Assembly: GCA_028752905.1 (NCBI GenBank)
Contig: JAQNBH010000006.1
Location: 27,322,448 to 27,386,447 of the forward strand
Source of the DNA: Cladorhizidae sp. MBARI D1340-BT2
Lineage: Eukaryota; Porifera; Demospongiae; Poecilosclerida; Cladorhizidae
DNA: 64,000 nucleotides
Direction: 5' to 3'
Each line of letters starts with the position of its first letter. The first letter of the stretch is position 1. A program made the translations under genes and the position numbers. Of the stretch, positions 1 to 11,589 are shown piece after piece. The notes beneath the pieces were generated by a model that saw only the letters and a list, made by a program, of their open reading frames with translations, was not told the origin of the DNA and ran no database searches.

Positions 1-51
<51 letters not shown>
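1..51. repeat. (ATC)n microsatellite
   Basis: Uninterrupted ATC triplets run from the first base. The same kind of array (63397-63450) precedes the second copy of the long repeat that starts here, so the microsatellite belongs to that repeat. Confidence 0.97.
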
Positions 52-600
52 TTATTGGCTGCATAGATTTCATTTATTTTTATACCATTTTGTAGAGCGC
101 TATCTGGGAAGGTGCCTTTTGATATCGCTTTAGAGAGCTACCCCCAAAAAAGGTTTTTGCATATATAGTTCGTCTAAGATGCCATCTTTGAACGGCGTGC
201 GCAACCCAAATTGCTCGATCCTTTACCAAATCACTGTGATAGATGCAGTGGATTGAGGGTATGACTTTTGCAGTGAAGAATCAAAGAAGGATTGCTGAAT
301 GTAGTTACTGATGGGGGAAGAATTTTAGGATTCTTCCTTATGGCATTCCAAACCACTGGACCAATCTGTACCAAACTTGTCATGCATGCATACCAACTTG
401 ACCTGGGGTGTAACCTGGGCTAGGTCTGACCAGGACACTCCTCTTCATGTGGACATTGCAGGCATATATAGCATCAAAACAGTATTCCAATTCACGAAAG
501 CTTTAAAATATATTGGGAACAAGTAATATGTAAAAAAAACTTTACTAAATAAAACGACATATAGGGTTGGCTTTGATATTGTGCTGTCATAACATTCACT
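51..600 (+). repeat. Long direct repeat, copy 1
   Basis: About 550 bases starting cttattggctgcatagattt recur in the same orientation at 63450-64000, an offset of roughly 63.4 kb. By eye the two copies agree at about 94-95 percent, with scattered substitutions and two small length differences near 110-120 and 530-550. The second copy is cut by the window end, so the true repeat is longer. It is followed by a fold-back MITE and, 0.5 kb later, by an integrase exon on the minus strand. I infer it is intronic sequence of a duplicated integrase element, not an LTR. Confidence 0.9.
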
Positions 601-936
601 CCATTACTGCCTTCAAACTACCATAAGGGACCTCATAAACTTCAGAAATAATATATTCTTGGATAACAATCCCTACATTACTGCCTCCAGAAGGGACAGC
701 AAAATTGTGATAAATAACTGATGCTATATAGCAGCACATTTTCTTGCAAAACTAAGCTATAAATCTTCTCATACCTCATGTTAGAGTAATCTGGATTTTA
801 TCATATTTGTGACGTCCCTTGTGGTTTGGAGGCAGTAATATAGTCCAAGAATAAATTATTATTGCTGAAGTTTATAATTATTTGTGAGGTCACTTGTGGT
901 TGTGTGGAGGCAGTAATGGAGTGGTTGTTATGACAG
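584..936. mobile_element. Fold-back MITE with nested inverted arms
   Basis: The left end CTGTCATAAC and the right end GTTATGACAG are exact inverses. The outer arms (about 584-660 and 855-936) pair over some 75 bases with few mismatches. A second, inner inverted pair sits at about 663-705 and 795-840. There is no coding capacity. No clear target duplication is visible. The first bases of the same element are seen at the window end (from about 63984), so the insertion predates duplication of the host repeat. Confidence 0.82.
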
Positions 937-1467
937 TCTAGCTATCATATATTTCCCCAGTTGGGCCTAACGTATTTCCAATGGGCATCTTTTCTATCAT
1001 TTGCACATTGTTGCTCAGTACACTTGGTCACAGTAACTTAGTTACCTGCTCAAAACTTTAATGGATTGTAACTAAGGTGCAATCATCTTGATCATCTGCA
1101 TCTTCTGGCACTTGTGACAAGTACTTAGCTAAAGGTATAAAAAGTAACATATTATTAGCTATAATATGGTTACAACACTATTCAGTGTCAATGTGATATA
1201 ATAAATTTCAACTTCAATTAACAAATAAGTAGAATCAATACGTAATGTTAATTTTGTTACACGATTTACGAGTTTCTTACTTAAGCTTTAAAGTTGCGAA
1301 CAAGATATAATGCTCACTGCTCCTAATATGGTATGAGTATAAAAAAATCCATTATTTATCTTATTTCTTACAACCAGTGAGATTGATGTGTATTTAAAGC
1401 CTCATCATCACTTGCACATCCATGTTGACATTTTAATTATAGATGCTGTGCACTAAACTATTCTTAC
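937..1467. other. No recognisable gene
   Basis: A+T-rich sequence between the MITE and the integrase exon. No open frame with family features was seen. By comparison with the 62.7-64 kb region it is probably intron of the integrase element. Confidence 0.5.
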
Positions 1468-1665
1468 CCAACTAATAACCACAGTAGTCCAGTATTAATC
1501 CTGTGGTCAGTCGTACTAAGGTATGCTTTTGCCCTTGGTGAGCACCATTGATGTCGTGGGCCTCACATAGTAGCATCTGATGTTCATCACTAGAGAAAAG
1601 GACCAGCCGCTTAACTGTCTCATTTGGATGGTTCATTGTGGGTTGGGTATAAGACATTCTTTCAC
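1468..1665 (-). pseudogene. Integrase H2C2 zinc-binding exon (Ginger/GIN1-like)
   Basis: On the minus strand an exon-like block begins after a splice acceptor (tattgtag, exon from 1665) and ends before a donor reading GTAAGA (exon to about 1468). The peptide includes LLCEAHDINGAHQGQKHTL, which fits the His-x-His half of an integrase zinc finger followed by a conserved Lys-Thr-Leu type helix. The frame then meets a TAG just before the donor, where this domain normally has Trp, so this copy looks mutated. The catalytic exons that should follow would lie left of the window. An equivalent exon is expected about 0.9 kb past the right end, upstream of the core exons at 60.5-62.9 kb. Family assignment is by motif only. 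Confidence 0.6.
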
Positions 1666-1848
1666 CTACAATATATTAATATTTTTACAAATGAAGTTTT
1701 TAAATATTTAAATACAGAATAAATACATCTTGGAATTTGCCATAAAACCTCTCCAGGTAGATGATATCAGTGTCCCAATGACACTGTGGTCAGAGGGTCA
1801 GAGGTACAAAATACAGGTTAGGACTGAATTTCAGCCAGATCGGATTGT

Positions 1849-1882
1849 TACTACTACTACTACTACTCTACTACTACTACTA
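1849..1882. repeat. (ACT)n microsatellite
   Basis: Two short runs of ACT triplets with one interruption. They create a spurious Thr/Leu-rich open frame on the plus strand. Confidence 0.9.
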
Positions 1883-4593
1883 ATACTTAAAAAATCTTTA
1901 TTAATGCAAATGTCTGGGAGATAAGTTGTTCTAGTTTTTCTTCACAAGTTGTTAGCACTGCTATGTCTCAGAGGAGTGATATCTCAGCCATGAGAAGGAA
2001 ATTATCAAACGCTTGGGACCATGTCAGCAAATGTTCGACTAGTATGTAGCATACAATACTTTCCTCCTCTTAGATGGGGGAGATATATAGATATATAGTA
2101 AGGGATTTTAACTTCCATCCAACTAACAAGTTCTATTAAACGGGAGGACAAGACCGCTTTATTTTACCTACAATTTATTTTAATTTTTTTTACTGTTTCA
2201 CTGATATACTAACTGGTTCAAGTGTCAGCTGAATATGAACCTCTTGAGTTTTGATAGATTTAATGCTGACAGTTCATTATATACCAGTTGAAAATGGACG
2301 AGAAGAAGGGTAAATAACATTGTTTCTCACAGAAGTGAATAATTGTTTCTAAGTCAATTTTTTTACATTGGTAAATATTTTTATATTTTCTGGAAGATCT
2401 TTATTTTCTCTCTCTCATGATAATTCATCCCTTTTCTTACGAAATAAGAGTCCAGTCTTGTGGGCTCATTTCACATGCTAGTATTCAAATTGGACTAGTA
2501 GGAGAAATATATATAGAAACATTACAGTATCTGTGATTGCTGTTAACTTGGTGGTTAGCCATTAGGGTATGAACTTATTTTTATATTATTATTATTGTAT
2601 TTTTAATGGCCTCATTGCTATTGAAAGTAATTAGTTGATTGATACACAAAGCACACAGAAGAGGCTATCTTTTGTGACTTAAATGAGTAAAAATCAATGA
2701 AGCATTAAAAAGTTCTGGTATTTTGTTTTTAGAGAGAAAAAACACAAAAATGGTCATAAGGAAAGAGGCATTACAACACTTGCGATGTCAGAGTGAGATG
2801 CATGCTTTCAAAAGTTTTCTTGAATTAATTTTTTATTTTTCTCAATATCCCAATCTACCAATTTCATTTTTATGCTGTCAGACTTGACTATATCTCATCA
2901 GAAAACGACTGGTTTAGGGGTGGGACTATTCAAAATACAAAGCAATGCAAGAGCTTAATTACAACCGACAAAAATTTAAATAGTTACACGGTTTTATGTA
3001 ATGAGTCTCTTCTTCCGACGACAACCAGAATGCTGCAGTGATTAGAATCGCACTACAATCACACAGAGATGCCATCAAAGTTGAGAACTGGGGAACAACA
3101 ACGTGGCATGCGCAGGAGCAGACTTTTATAGCCCCCTTCACCAGATAGTGCATAAATTACGGAATAGCACTGAGTGATATTTTAGGCAAGTTTCAAGTCT
3201 TGGCCATATATGTTTATTGTATTAGGAATGATCCAACTTACTGCATTATTCTGGTTTCTTCTAATTCAACGCGCAGAGGTGGGCGATGAAATGGATGGAT
3301 ACAAAGTATCATAACTCAAGAATGATAGACAAAAAAGGTATAAACTTGAAATGCAGTTAGTATAGTAGTGAAGGTATACAATAACAGGAAAAGAATAATT
3401 TAAAAAATGGTATACTCCCCCCTTAGAAGCAGTGAGAGAGATAAGGCAATTCTGTTTTCATTCATAGAATTGAGGGCAGTTCACAATAATTATGTCATGC
3501 TATTTGCATTACTCTGGGTTACATTGAACTCTGACACTGAAGTTTCACCCACAGCTTGAAATTCAAATTTCACCTAAATTATAAAACTCTACCCATTAAT
3601 TAATGAACCAATGAAGTTAGATACAGACATATACAAAGAAAGTTCATCACTGCCTCCACCAAACTTTCCACATTCAATTCTTCCTTGGAGATACTTTTAG
3701 CGGAAAGCACACCACCATGTGTTAATTGAACAACTGGAACTGAATGGAACTTGAATCCATTCAAGCAATTTCATGTTCAAACTACCACAAAATTGATGCA
3801 AGCATCGCTAGTGTGAGCAGCATATAGCGCACCAGCATTTACCATGACAACTACAATTTTCAGGTGTCCACCCTAGCAATCACTAAATGAGGCAAGGCAT
3901 AGATATGCATACCAGTGTTCAGCAGATACAAATTGACTGTTAGCATCAAAGAGTTTGAAAAGCTCTTAAAAAATGATCAGGCAACACAGCAAAGCAATCA
4001 CGAGTATAACATACACTTAACAGCTACCCCCACTACTAGCAGCCCAGATATCAGCAACTGTAAGATGGGTGTGGCTGGCTATATGTTCGCACATATAGCA
4101 TTCTAATCAGACCAGCCAAAATTATAGTCTAGCAGGTGTTTTTTTTTAATTCCACCTCTGAAATTTCTTGCTACACAGTATAACTTCATTCTGACAAGAC
4201 AAACAATCTTCCTTTACGTCTAACTAAAGCTAATTCACCAGTTGTCAGAGCTTCTATACCCTTACGCAGAGAGCACCACCCCTAGCAATCATTTGCATGT
4301 GGGTAAGTTTATGCCAGAATGAGCAATAGTGGTAAGGCAGCAAGGGTAGCAAACAACTGCTAGTTTGGTTAAGATAATAATCCTTGCACACAAATATATT
4401 TGCATGCATGGCCATAAAACCAACAAAAACTGGATCAATCCTGTTTGACATCAACCTCAATACGAATTTTTGGTTTGTTTCCCACAAGCTAGATCACTAC
4501 TAAGCAGGGTTTTGCCAATCACCCTAAATTGTTTTGGACATAATGGTGGGTCCAAAACAAATTACGGTTGGATGATTCCTTTCTGATGCTCAC
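1883..4593. other. Unassigned A+T-rich region
   Basis: About 2.7 kb without a recognisable gene. Open frames at 2959-3153, 3915-4106 and 4254-4487 show no domain signature, splice context or compositional bias. No terminal repeats were found. Confidence 0.5.
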
Positions 4594-4889
4594 CTGTTTG
4601 CATCTAGCTTTAGTCATATCCTCCTGTTTAGTAATGTTATTTGGGATCTACTTGATGGGCACCAGATCGACACCCAGAATAAGACAGGACATAGGCATAG
4701 TCTTGGCTGCCACTTGGGCCCATCTCCCAGGAGCTGCACATAAGTCAATCAGAACACGAGAAGATTGAAGAAAGTGATACTTTCTGTTCAGTTCACCAGT
4801 TTAAAGGCAGATATTGCTCTGTAGCCTTGTCACTTTGGTCGAGTGATAAAACCTCTTCATTTCTTCCTTAGTTTTGTCTTCTTTCCCAT
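4594..4889 (-). pseudogene. FTSJ3: FTSJ3/SPB1 pre-rRNA methyltransferase fragment
   Basis: Read on the minus strand, this is the N-terminal part of the Spb1/FTSJ3 2'-O-ribose methyltransferase, which acts on pre-rRNA in the nucleolus. The start MGKKTKLRKK at 4889 matches the family N-terminus. The SAM-binding motif appears as [20 protein letters not shown], where the family usually has GGW, and is followed by GVDLVPIK. At least one frameshift lies between the N-terminus and the SAM motif, and a TAG follows GVDLVPIK. The fragment ends at KARCKQ, directly before a good donor (GTGAGC), so it may be a copied exon rather than a processed transcript. No later part of the methyltransferase or the Spb1 C-terminal domain was found nearby. 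It is non-functional as it stands. Confidence 0.82.
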
Positions 4890-5643
4890 TCTAGGTTGAC
4901 ATGTGGGGAATCGCGCAATGTTTAAAAGAACTGCAATATTCATCTCTGCCTTCAATCCTGTACCAGAAACTTGCACCATACACCGAATACCAATTCATCC
5001 AGAACATTATATGAGTATGGGTTAGATGCTCTAGCCTTCATCAGGATGCTAAGACTCATGTGGGGTTGTTATTTGGGTTAGCTGGCTAGTTGTCCACCAC
5101 GTGAGTTTCCTGACCAGATGTGGCAGCAATGTAGGAGGGAGTGGTTTTAGCGGGTACAAAGTCTTGCGAATTTAGCGAGTTTTTTTTGCTAAATTAACAA
5201 CCTGCTAAGAAATTTTTGTACCAAATCTGTCCTCTCTCTCATGACTGGAGCGATGTTTGCAGTAACATAGAGGAACTTCTCCTCTACTGGTTCATTGTAT
5301 TAATTCTTAGTAAAAACTTTGACCTCTGCACCGCCAGTGACTTTGGCAGGAATTTTCAGATCTCTTTTAACAACTTGTATTCAGTAATTCTGTATGGCAC
5401 CCTTGTACCATGAAATAGGTGTACCTCGAGATTTCTCTCGGAAAATGTCCAACTACCAGATTCCACTACTGATCCTAGGCCATGACACTTTATGAGCAGC
5501 TATTATTAGGATTGTGAAGTTGCCTAGCAGACAATATTTCATTAAGTACTGGGCTTCAGGTAGCCACTAACTACAAAGAAGAAATTAAACTTTTGTTTAT
5601 CATAGAATCCAAAGCACTGGTTCAATGAGCAATAAACTTTGAA
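4890..5643. other. Unassigned interval with MITE-like motif
   Basis: No gene is recognised. Around 5020-5050 is a motif, gatgctctagccttcatc, that also forms one arm of the hairpin at 45730-45821, which suggests a small dispersed MITE family. Confidence 0.45.
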
Positions 5644-6119
5644 GTTGATTGAGGAAGGCATTGCTCAATATATTGTGAAAAAACGAGCAGAACTGCAAGT
5701 AGCTGCTACACACAAGGCCCTGGTATTTTAAGAGGGCAAGTGACACAGAAGGTCAAACACGAGTTATCGTCATTAAATTGCAAGTTTGTTCTAGTTCCTG
5801 CTAACATGACATTGTATTCAGCCACTTCATCTAACGGTCAATAGGTCAGCCAAAAAAATCATATACTACAATGATGCAACAACTTGAGAGTGGGAAGCAG
5901 CTTGGAGATGTTGATGCTGTGAAGAAACAACTTGAGAGTGGTAAGCAACTTGAAGATGTTGAAGTTGATTTTCGCTCAACCACGTGGCTAGTGAAGATGT
6001 ATAACTTCTTCACCACCTGTGTTAAAGGATGGAAGAAGGCAGGTGTACTTGGACTATTGGATGGCAGCACAGAAATTCCAACTGAAGACCCTTTTCAGAC
6101 ATTCAAATTATCTCAATGA
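5644..6119 (+). pseudogene. Pogo/Tigger-type (DDE_1) transposase, C-terminal fragment
   Basis: Peptides in order: LIEEGIAQYIVKKRAEL, then LNCKFVLVPANMT, then SAKK, then EDVEVDFRSTTWLVKMYNFF and VKGWKKAGVLGLLDGSTE, ending at a TGA at 6117-6119. This is the layout of the end of DDE_1 transposases of the pogo/Tigger/Jerky group: a PaNxT motif, a QPLDLxVN-like segment and a C-terminal helical tail with GWkKAG. The segment that should carry the second catalytic Asp (around 5720) is broken by a stop and a shift, and the frame changes again after VPANMT. A short internal duplication repeats QLESGKQL. The N-terminal DNA-binding part and first Asp were not found upstream, so this is a truncated relic. 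Confidence 0.72.
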
Positions 6120-6508
6120 ACTCTATCTTGACATAATAACATTAAAGTCACCTGAATAATCAACTTCAAATTGTATTCCCTAGAAGTTTCGACTACATAC
6201 TCTAGCCTACAGCAGGAATAATTATTGGTATTATAATAACAACAACATACAATTCGTCAATGTTGGCATCCATGTTGGTAAAAATAAAATAATAGAGCCC
6301 CACCCTCCTTTCACATGTACTGTAGGAGTGACTTCATCTCCGGTTATATATATGCTCATGAAATCCCATATCTATGCCGGTCTTCCTAAAATAGCACCTG
6401 CCAATAATACTAGAACCGAGGGCTTCCTCGAGCCACTGCTGTCTAGCACTTACTAGAACTGCAGAAAATTGGGGCATGCAGGAATTGAGGTCCACAACTT
6501 TGACTGCC

Positions 6509-6640
6509 TGTAACTGAAATATTTATATTTGTGCATCAGTTTTGGTATTACAAGAGAGCACACAGAGAGAGCTATCGTTTGAGCTATATATAAACTTCAT
6601 AGAATGAGGTATGCAGAATTTATGGAGCTCCAAAATCATA
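6509..6640. repeat. Partial copy of the 29.5 kb fold-back family
   Basis: Contains the diagnostic block agagcacacagagagagcta followed by gagctatatataaactt and a gcagaatttatggagctcc end. These match the right arm of the fold-back element at 29526-30200 and the half copy at 32805-33138. Confidence 0.6.
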
Positions 6641-6789
6641 ACAACAGGTTGTTGTTTTTACTTTTTAACTCAACACAGGTGACAGACAATTGCCTCTGAC
6701 ACATGTGAGATCTTTACCTTTGTGATGAAATTTAACTGCCTAACAATTACATCATGAAATATAAATATTCTTTCAATCAGGTTTGTGTA

Positions 6790-6890
6790 TTTAGTGCCAA
6801 CATTTCAACTTAAATACTTCGGCCCTGATGGAGACAAACGTATTTCACTAGAAACATTAGCACTAAAAACAAAACAGTTGATTGAAATAG
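6790..6890. repeat. Dispersed repeat related to 33390-33455
   Basis: Shares a phrase of the type cctgatg-agac-gtattt-gaaac-ttagcactaaaaacaaaacag with 33390-33455. Too short and diverged to name; probably a MITE remnant. Confidence 0.45.
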
Positions 6891-7307
6891 AAATATTCAT
6901 GTCACCTGATAATAATCATTTAGAAGATGTTCTTTCGCTTGTTACTTCAATATCTAAGCAATAGGTTGGACGAGAGGAAGGTAGCAGTAGAGGAGAGTAC
7001 CAGGTAGGATAAGAACCTTTTAAAGATGGAGGAAAGTTAGTTGGGAATGTAGATCTTAAGTGTGCGGCAGAAAACTTGTTAAAGAGAGATACCATATTTT
7101 ATTACCAGATAATTTAGCTAGCAATATAATATACAAAATGATAAGAGCTACAGCTGGTATAATGTTCAAGTTATCAACTTTGTTATTATATAGAGTATAT
7201 AGTTATTGCAATTCTTTCACTGTTTAGCTATCAATATGTACTGACTTCATCTCACTCGCCTGGCAACTGATCTGAATCACTATCATCTACGGGTACACAG
7301 AATCATA

Positions 7308-7408
7308 ATCTATGTATACCTGCTTCACAGCTATGTATATCTGCTTCACAGCATCATCTTCTATGTATACGTGCTTCACAGCATTATCTTCTATGTATGT
7401 GCATCACT
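7308..7408. repeat. Short minisatellite (tctatgtata-ctgcttcacagc)
   Basis: Four imperfect copies of a unit built on atgtatac and tgcttcacagc, two of them separated by atcttct. They create a repetitive open frame that I do not regard as a gene. Confidence 0.75.
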
Positions 7409-7739
7409 GTATTTTCTTTGTCACTGCTCTCGCCATAAAGAAGGTGATGTTGTGGTCAAGCAGCTCCAAAGTCCCTTCTCAGTCAAACCGCTAATGTCAT
7501 TTGTGTTGTTCTGTTGAGCCTTGGGATAGGCCCTCACTAAGTATATGCAAGCAATAAATGACGAGGACAACTGGAAGGAGATGGAAAAACATGATAATTG
7601 AACTTTGACCTCACAAATGACCCTTTCCATGAGGTAAATTTTCTTGCAAGTGAGGTTATGTATGGTGCATTTAGTCATCGGTAAAACTGTTAAAACAGAT
7701 TTCAAGAATTTTTTTTTACAGATAAATGGACAATAATTT

Positions 7740-9267
7740 AGTTCAGTTTCAGGGACATGACGATGACTTTTGTACTTTTTATAAGCACCTTGCATTTCTT
7801 TTCCAACTGTTATCTCTTCTCTGTATGCTCTGTGTACTCACGTATTTTTCTGTCTGCTGAATACTAACTGAATCCATTGCAGTATGTATAATTTCTCCAA
7901 ACCATTAAACGAGTAATCACATGTATACTGTTTTGCTTGACCACACACATGTTCAATGGGATTTAGTTAGCAGTGGAATTTTGGCAGAAATATTGCTCTG
8001 TACTCCCTGCTTGTGAAAAGCTCTTCCACCTTCGATTTTTTGGTTTGAAAGTCATCCATTGTCTCAAGCTTCTTGATCATGTCTGCTTTCAACATGCCAG
8101 TAGTGTTAACATTGTTTTCTTGGAGCACTTTTAGCAGGCCGTTCTGTTTACCACTTCCAGTTACGGAAAATTCAACCTGCTCCATTATCATTGACCAAGT
8201 GCTCCGAACTTAAAAACAACTCTTGCTGCCATAGGAATATCTGGGTGTGTTTCCTTAGCTTCATCATGTTCGTGTGGGGTTAGACGAAAAAGCCATTGTG
8301 TTCATCAATGAAGTCACTGATCATCAACCACGAAGAGCACCTTTGGGATGAATAGCCAACTTTCCCTCCTCTCCCCATTACCATGACTGGCCTTCATTGG
8401 AATGAAAGCTTGATTCATCATGGTATAATAACACCAAGCATCGCAGTGCATCTGGATTGCCAATTGTTTCCTCGGTCACTCCATCTACACATAAAGGAGG
8501 TGGCAAGTGAGTTAACTCCAAGATTTCAATTTTCCGCAGATACATGCGACGATATTCTCTCCCATCATCATGCTCAAGACCGTCAAAGTATATGGCTTTC
8601 TTTAGAGATGTAGGTGAGAAATCAAGATCATACAGCTAATTTCTGGCTGTTTGTGGAGTGATGGAACGAGAAAAACCAGGTGGTAAGTGAGAATTTGGTA
8701 ACATCTCTGAATTTACCCAGGTTGCAAATTTTGCATCAGTCATAACTGGCTCACTTTTCCTTTACATAACCATGCCAATGCTTTCAATCTGCAGTGTTCA
8801 TCATCCACAACATATGGCCGAATGTGCTTGCCTTGTACTGATCCAGTAAACTCTCCCTTGCACTGGTAGAAATCTTTCATCCAGCCTCTGATTGTCTTTT
8901 CATTGAAACCAACCACTAAACCAGCTTCAGTAGCTGTAGCAACATAAGTTAGGCCAAAACGCTTTCGAAATATATCCATTATGGTAATGGCAATCATTCT
9001 AACTGTGTCCTTTGGCTGGCAATGCATCCACTCACTATATGCCTCTTGTGCATCTTCTGAGAAAGGAAATTCGTTCTCTGGCTCAAACTCATCTTCAGAT
9101 GATGGCAGTATCCGAGGGAAAGCAAACAATTCATCAAGCTCACCAAGACTGCTTGAATGTAAGTGAACCTCCTCCCTCTGCTGTTTAGCAGCTCTTGCTA
9201 CAGCTGCTTTGTCAGCATGGTGGTTCCTTGGACCATTGGGACTTTTTGGGGGTCCATTCTCACTCAT
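7740..9267 (-). pseudogene. IS630/Tc1-mariner-like DDE transposase pseudogene
   Basis: A single minus-strand transposase can be followed through several frames. The likely start is MSENGPP at 9267. An acidic N-terminal region is followed by a helix-turn-helix-like block around EKTIRGWMKDFYQCKGEF and then GSVQGKHIRP. After a frameshift near 8751 come MTDAKFATWVNSEMLP, a TAG where ARN-W-LYDLDF is expected, the tract LVLLYHDESSFHSNEGQSW (first catalytic Asp), then LMISDFIDEHNGF. The part that should hold the second Asp seems deleted near 8190. The last part has KVLQENNVNTTGM, MDDFQTKK, then FLPKFHCELNPIE with the third acidic residue, and YKSHR near 7770. The ELNPIE motif is typical of the IS630/Tc1 superfamily. 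With multiple shifts, stops and a deletion it cannot be active. Confidence 0.8.
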
Positions 9268-9529
9268 AGTTACCCCCCAAAACTTGCTATACTTCAGAGA
9301 AAGAAGCCCAACTGATTCAGTCGCAGGAGTTGTCATGGAAACATGCCACGCCCACTGTTGTATTGTACTAAAATCCCATAGAGTTTCTAAATGCACCAGG
9401 TGCAGCTAAAAGTGGTATCATGAGCTGAGCATTACGGTGCAAGAAATTTTGGGCAAAAAGTAAGTGTTGGTAAGTTACAGTACAAGGTTCGCGTGGACAT
9501 TAATGACTTCCTGCACTATACACATATTT

Positions 9530-10340
9530 TAATATTGAAGTTGAGTTTTTTATTTGAACTCCAGCTACGCAGGGAGTCTAAGTCATGTTGAAATTGGTAG
9601 CAGTCGTTCACATTCCATACCAGTTTGATGCATTGGGTGGGATGAGCAATGATGAAGATGTTGTAGAACTTAGTACAAACTTTAATGTAGTAATTAATAA
9701 TAGAGATTTAAAGATACTTCCTTGGGGCAGTCCGAGAGAGACACAGTAGGTACCAGAACACAGATATGACCTAAACCAGTTCCATATGTCTCTAGTAATT
9801 ACAATGCAGGACTACTTGAATAGAAGTTCACCATGGGGGATACTATCAAAAGCCTCGGTAGATGGTTCAACTTTTGAGTTGTGATAGTCATTACAATAAA
9901 TAGTTAGTTCTCATGAATAGCAACAGCAGTTGAAGGGTGAAACTATTTTTCTGCAATCTGGTTTAGATTGAACAAGTAGCAAAGCTGATTATCTTGTCAT
10001 AGACCAGTTTCTCTATAATTTTAGAGACGAGCTATTGGTCTGTAGTTGGCGCCCAAGGGCTTATTACCTGATTTATAAATTGGAATAATGTTGTGTATGT
10101 ACCAATCAGATGCAATGTACTGGTCCATGATGCTCAGGGAGAACAGAATTTGTAGACAGCCAAAGCAGTGTAGTCTTGGATGCATTCCATCAATTTCTTA
10201 ACCTTGGTTTTGGTCAAGTTTTACTAAGGATATCCATACAGTTCCTCTGCAGAGATGGTAAAGGTGGCTTGGATTTCCGAGGAACTAGGCATAAGTACTG
10301 CTGTGGAAGGATGAGTGGGCTCCTAGTGAAAACTTAATTG
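9530..10340 (-). pseudogene. Non-LTR (LINE) reverse transcriptase relic
   Basis: On the minus strand, pieces of an RVT_1 domain appear in order: KIIEKLVYDKIISFA (palm entry), a block with QKNSFTLQLLLLF, then EAFDSIPHGELL (first catalytic Asp region), IWNWFRSYL, SLGLPQGSIF (the QG motif) and a later piece resembling the Leu-Trp-Ser segment after the catalytic loop. The order and spacing are those of a Jockey/CR1/L2-like LINE. Several frames and stops are involved, and the FADD loop itself is not readable. Endonuclease and 3' tail were not recognised. Confidence 0.66.
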
Positions 10341-10407
10341 AAGCAGCTGTTTTGCAGACTGTCCCTTTCATAGTGAGTACAGGTAGTTCCAGAGCTATGA
10401 TCGGAAT

Positions 10408-10712
10408 GTGTATACTATGTTTATTCTGGCTAGGCTGTTAATGCAGTTGTCTTTCATGATATTCTTTATGATTCGAACATTTGGATCTGAAGTTGTTGGA
10501 TTAAGGAGAGTAATTGCTCATATATAGTTGTAGGTGGAAGGAGTCCTCCTGTAATATTAACATATGTATATTCTGGCTGGGTTGTTAATGCAGTTGTCTT
10601 TCACAATATTCATATGATCTTTTTACTTTGGACATTTGGAACTGAAGTTGGTGGATCATGGAGAGTAGTTGCTCATAGTTGGAGGTGGAAGGAGCCATCC
10701 TGTACTCTGTTC
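10408..10712. repeat. Diverged tandem duplication (~150 bp x2)
   Basis: Two successive copies share tattctggctggg-tgttaatg, cagttgtctttca, acatttgga-ctgaagttg and gctcatag-ttg-aggtggaagg. They lie upstream, in the minus-strand sense, of the reverse transcriptase relic and are probably part of the same LINE, duplicated before it decayed. Confidence 0.7.
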
Positions 10713-11589
10713 TGCTTGAGTGAATGCAGTTGAGAGAATACTTTATTATTGGAGAAAAATATATCGGTCGCTGGTGACGATTTTTTAATACTGACACAGT
10801 ATATTGGTGATTACTGGTTTTAGTGCTAAGCATACATATTCTGTATCATTTAGAGAAAGTAAGTGGGTGAAAACAAAAAATCTAATAGAAGTCACATTCA
10901 GGCCATCCATGTCAGCTTTAGAGAGAGAGATAAAAAAATCTTGCATGAAGAGGTTGTGTGGGAATGGCAGTAGTTATAAATAAGGTAACTTGAATTGGTC
11001 CAACTTGACCAGAAAGTGGAATAAAGGATGAGCTCAGGATGGTTTGGCAATGACAAAATCAAGGATGTTGCCAGTTTGAGTAGGGCTAGTTATAAACAGA
11101 CGCAGTGTACAGTTATAGACTGAGGTCACAGAACATCGAAGAATTCATGGACGGATTGGTAAGTGAGGCTCAGTTGATATCAGTGAAGTTAAAGTGATAC
11201 ATTATTATTACTTTGCCCGTAGCGCAAGTTTCTTTCAGATAAGAGAACAGGCCAAGGTGATATGAATTAGGAGGTACATAGCTACTGTATTCAGTAAGAT
11301 GATTAGATTTAGGTCAAAATAGTTGTAATGAATTGGTGCAAGAAGGTAATATGATGATCCTAGATCCCAATAAGACACGCACACATTTCTCTTATAATAA
11401 TCAAGAGCATGTAACACTACTGAGGCTGGCGGGGCAAGTGGTGCACACTTATCTGCTAATTAAGCAGGATGTGAGAGCATGCTGGGTAATGCCGTACAGA
11501 AGTTATCTTACCGAGTTGAACTACTGGAAGATGGATAGTTTATGTAACATCTACATTCACAGGGAGAACCAAGCTTGGGCTGGAAAGAA

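Noticed and set aside
11333..11560. Extended plus-strand protein start before the CobW-like region
   Set aside because: The first 80 codons show no domain or start context; only the part from about 11590 matches family motifs.
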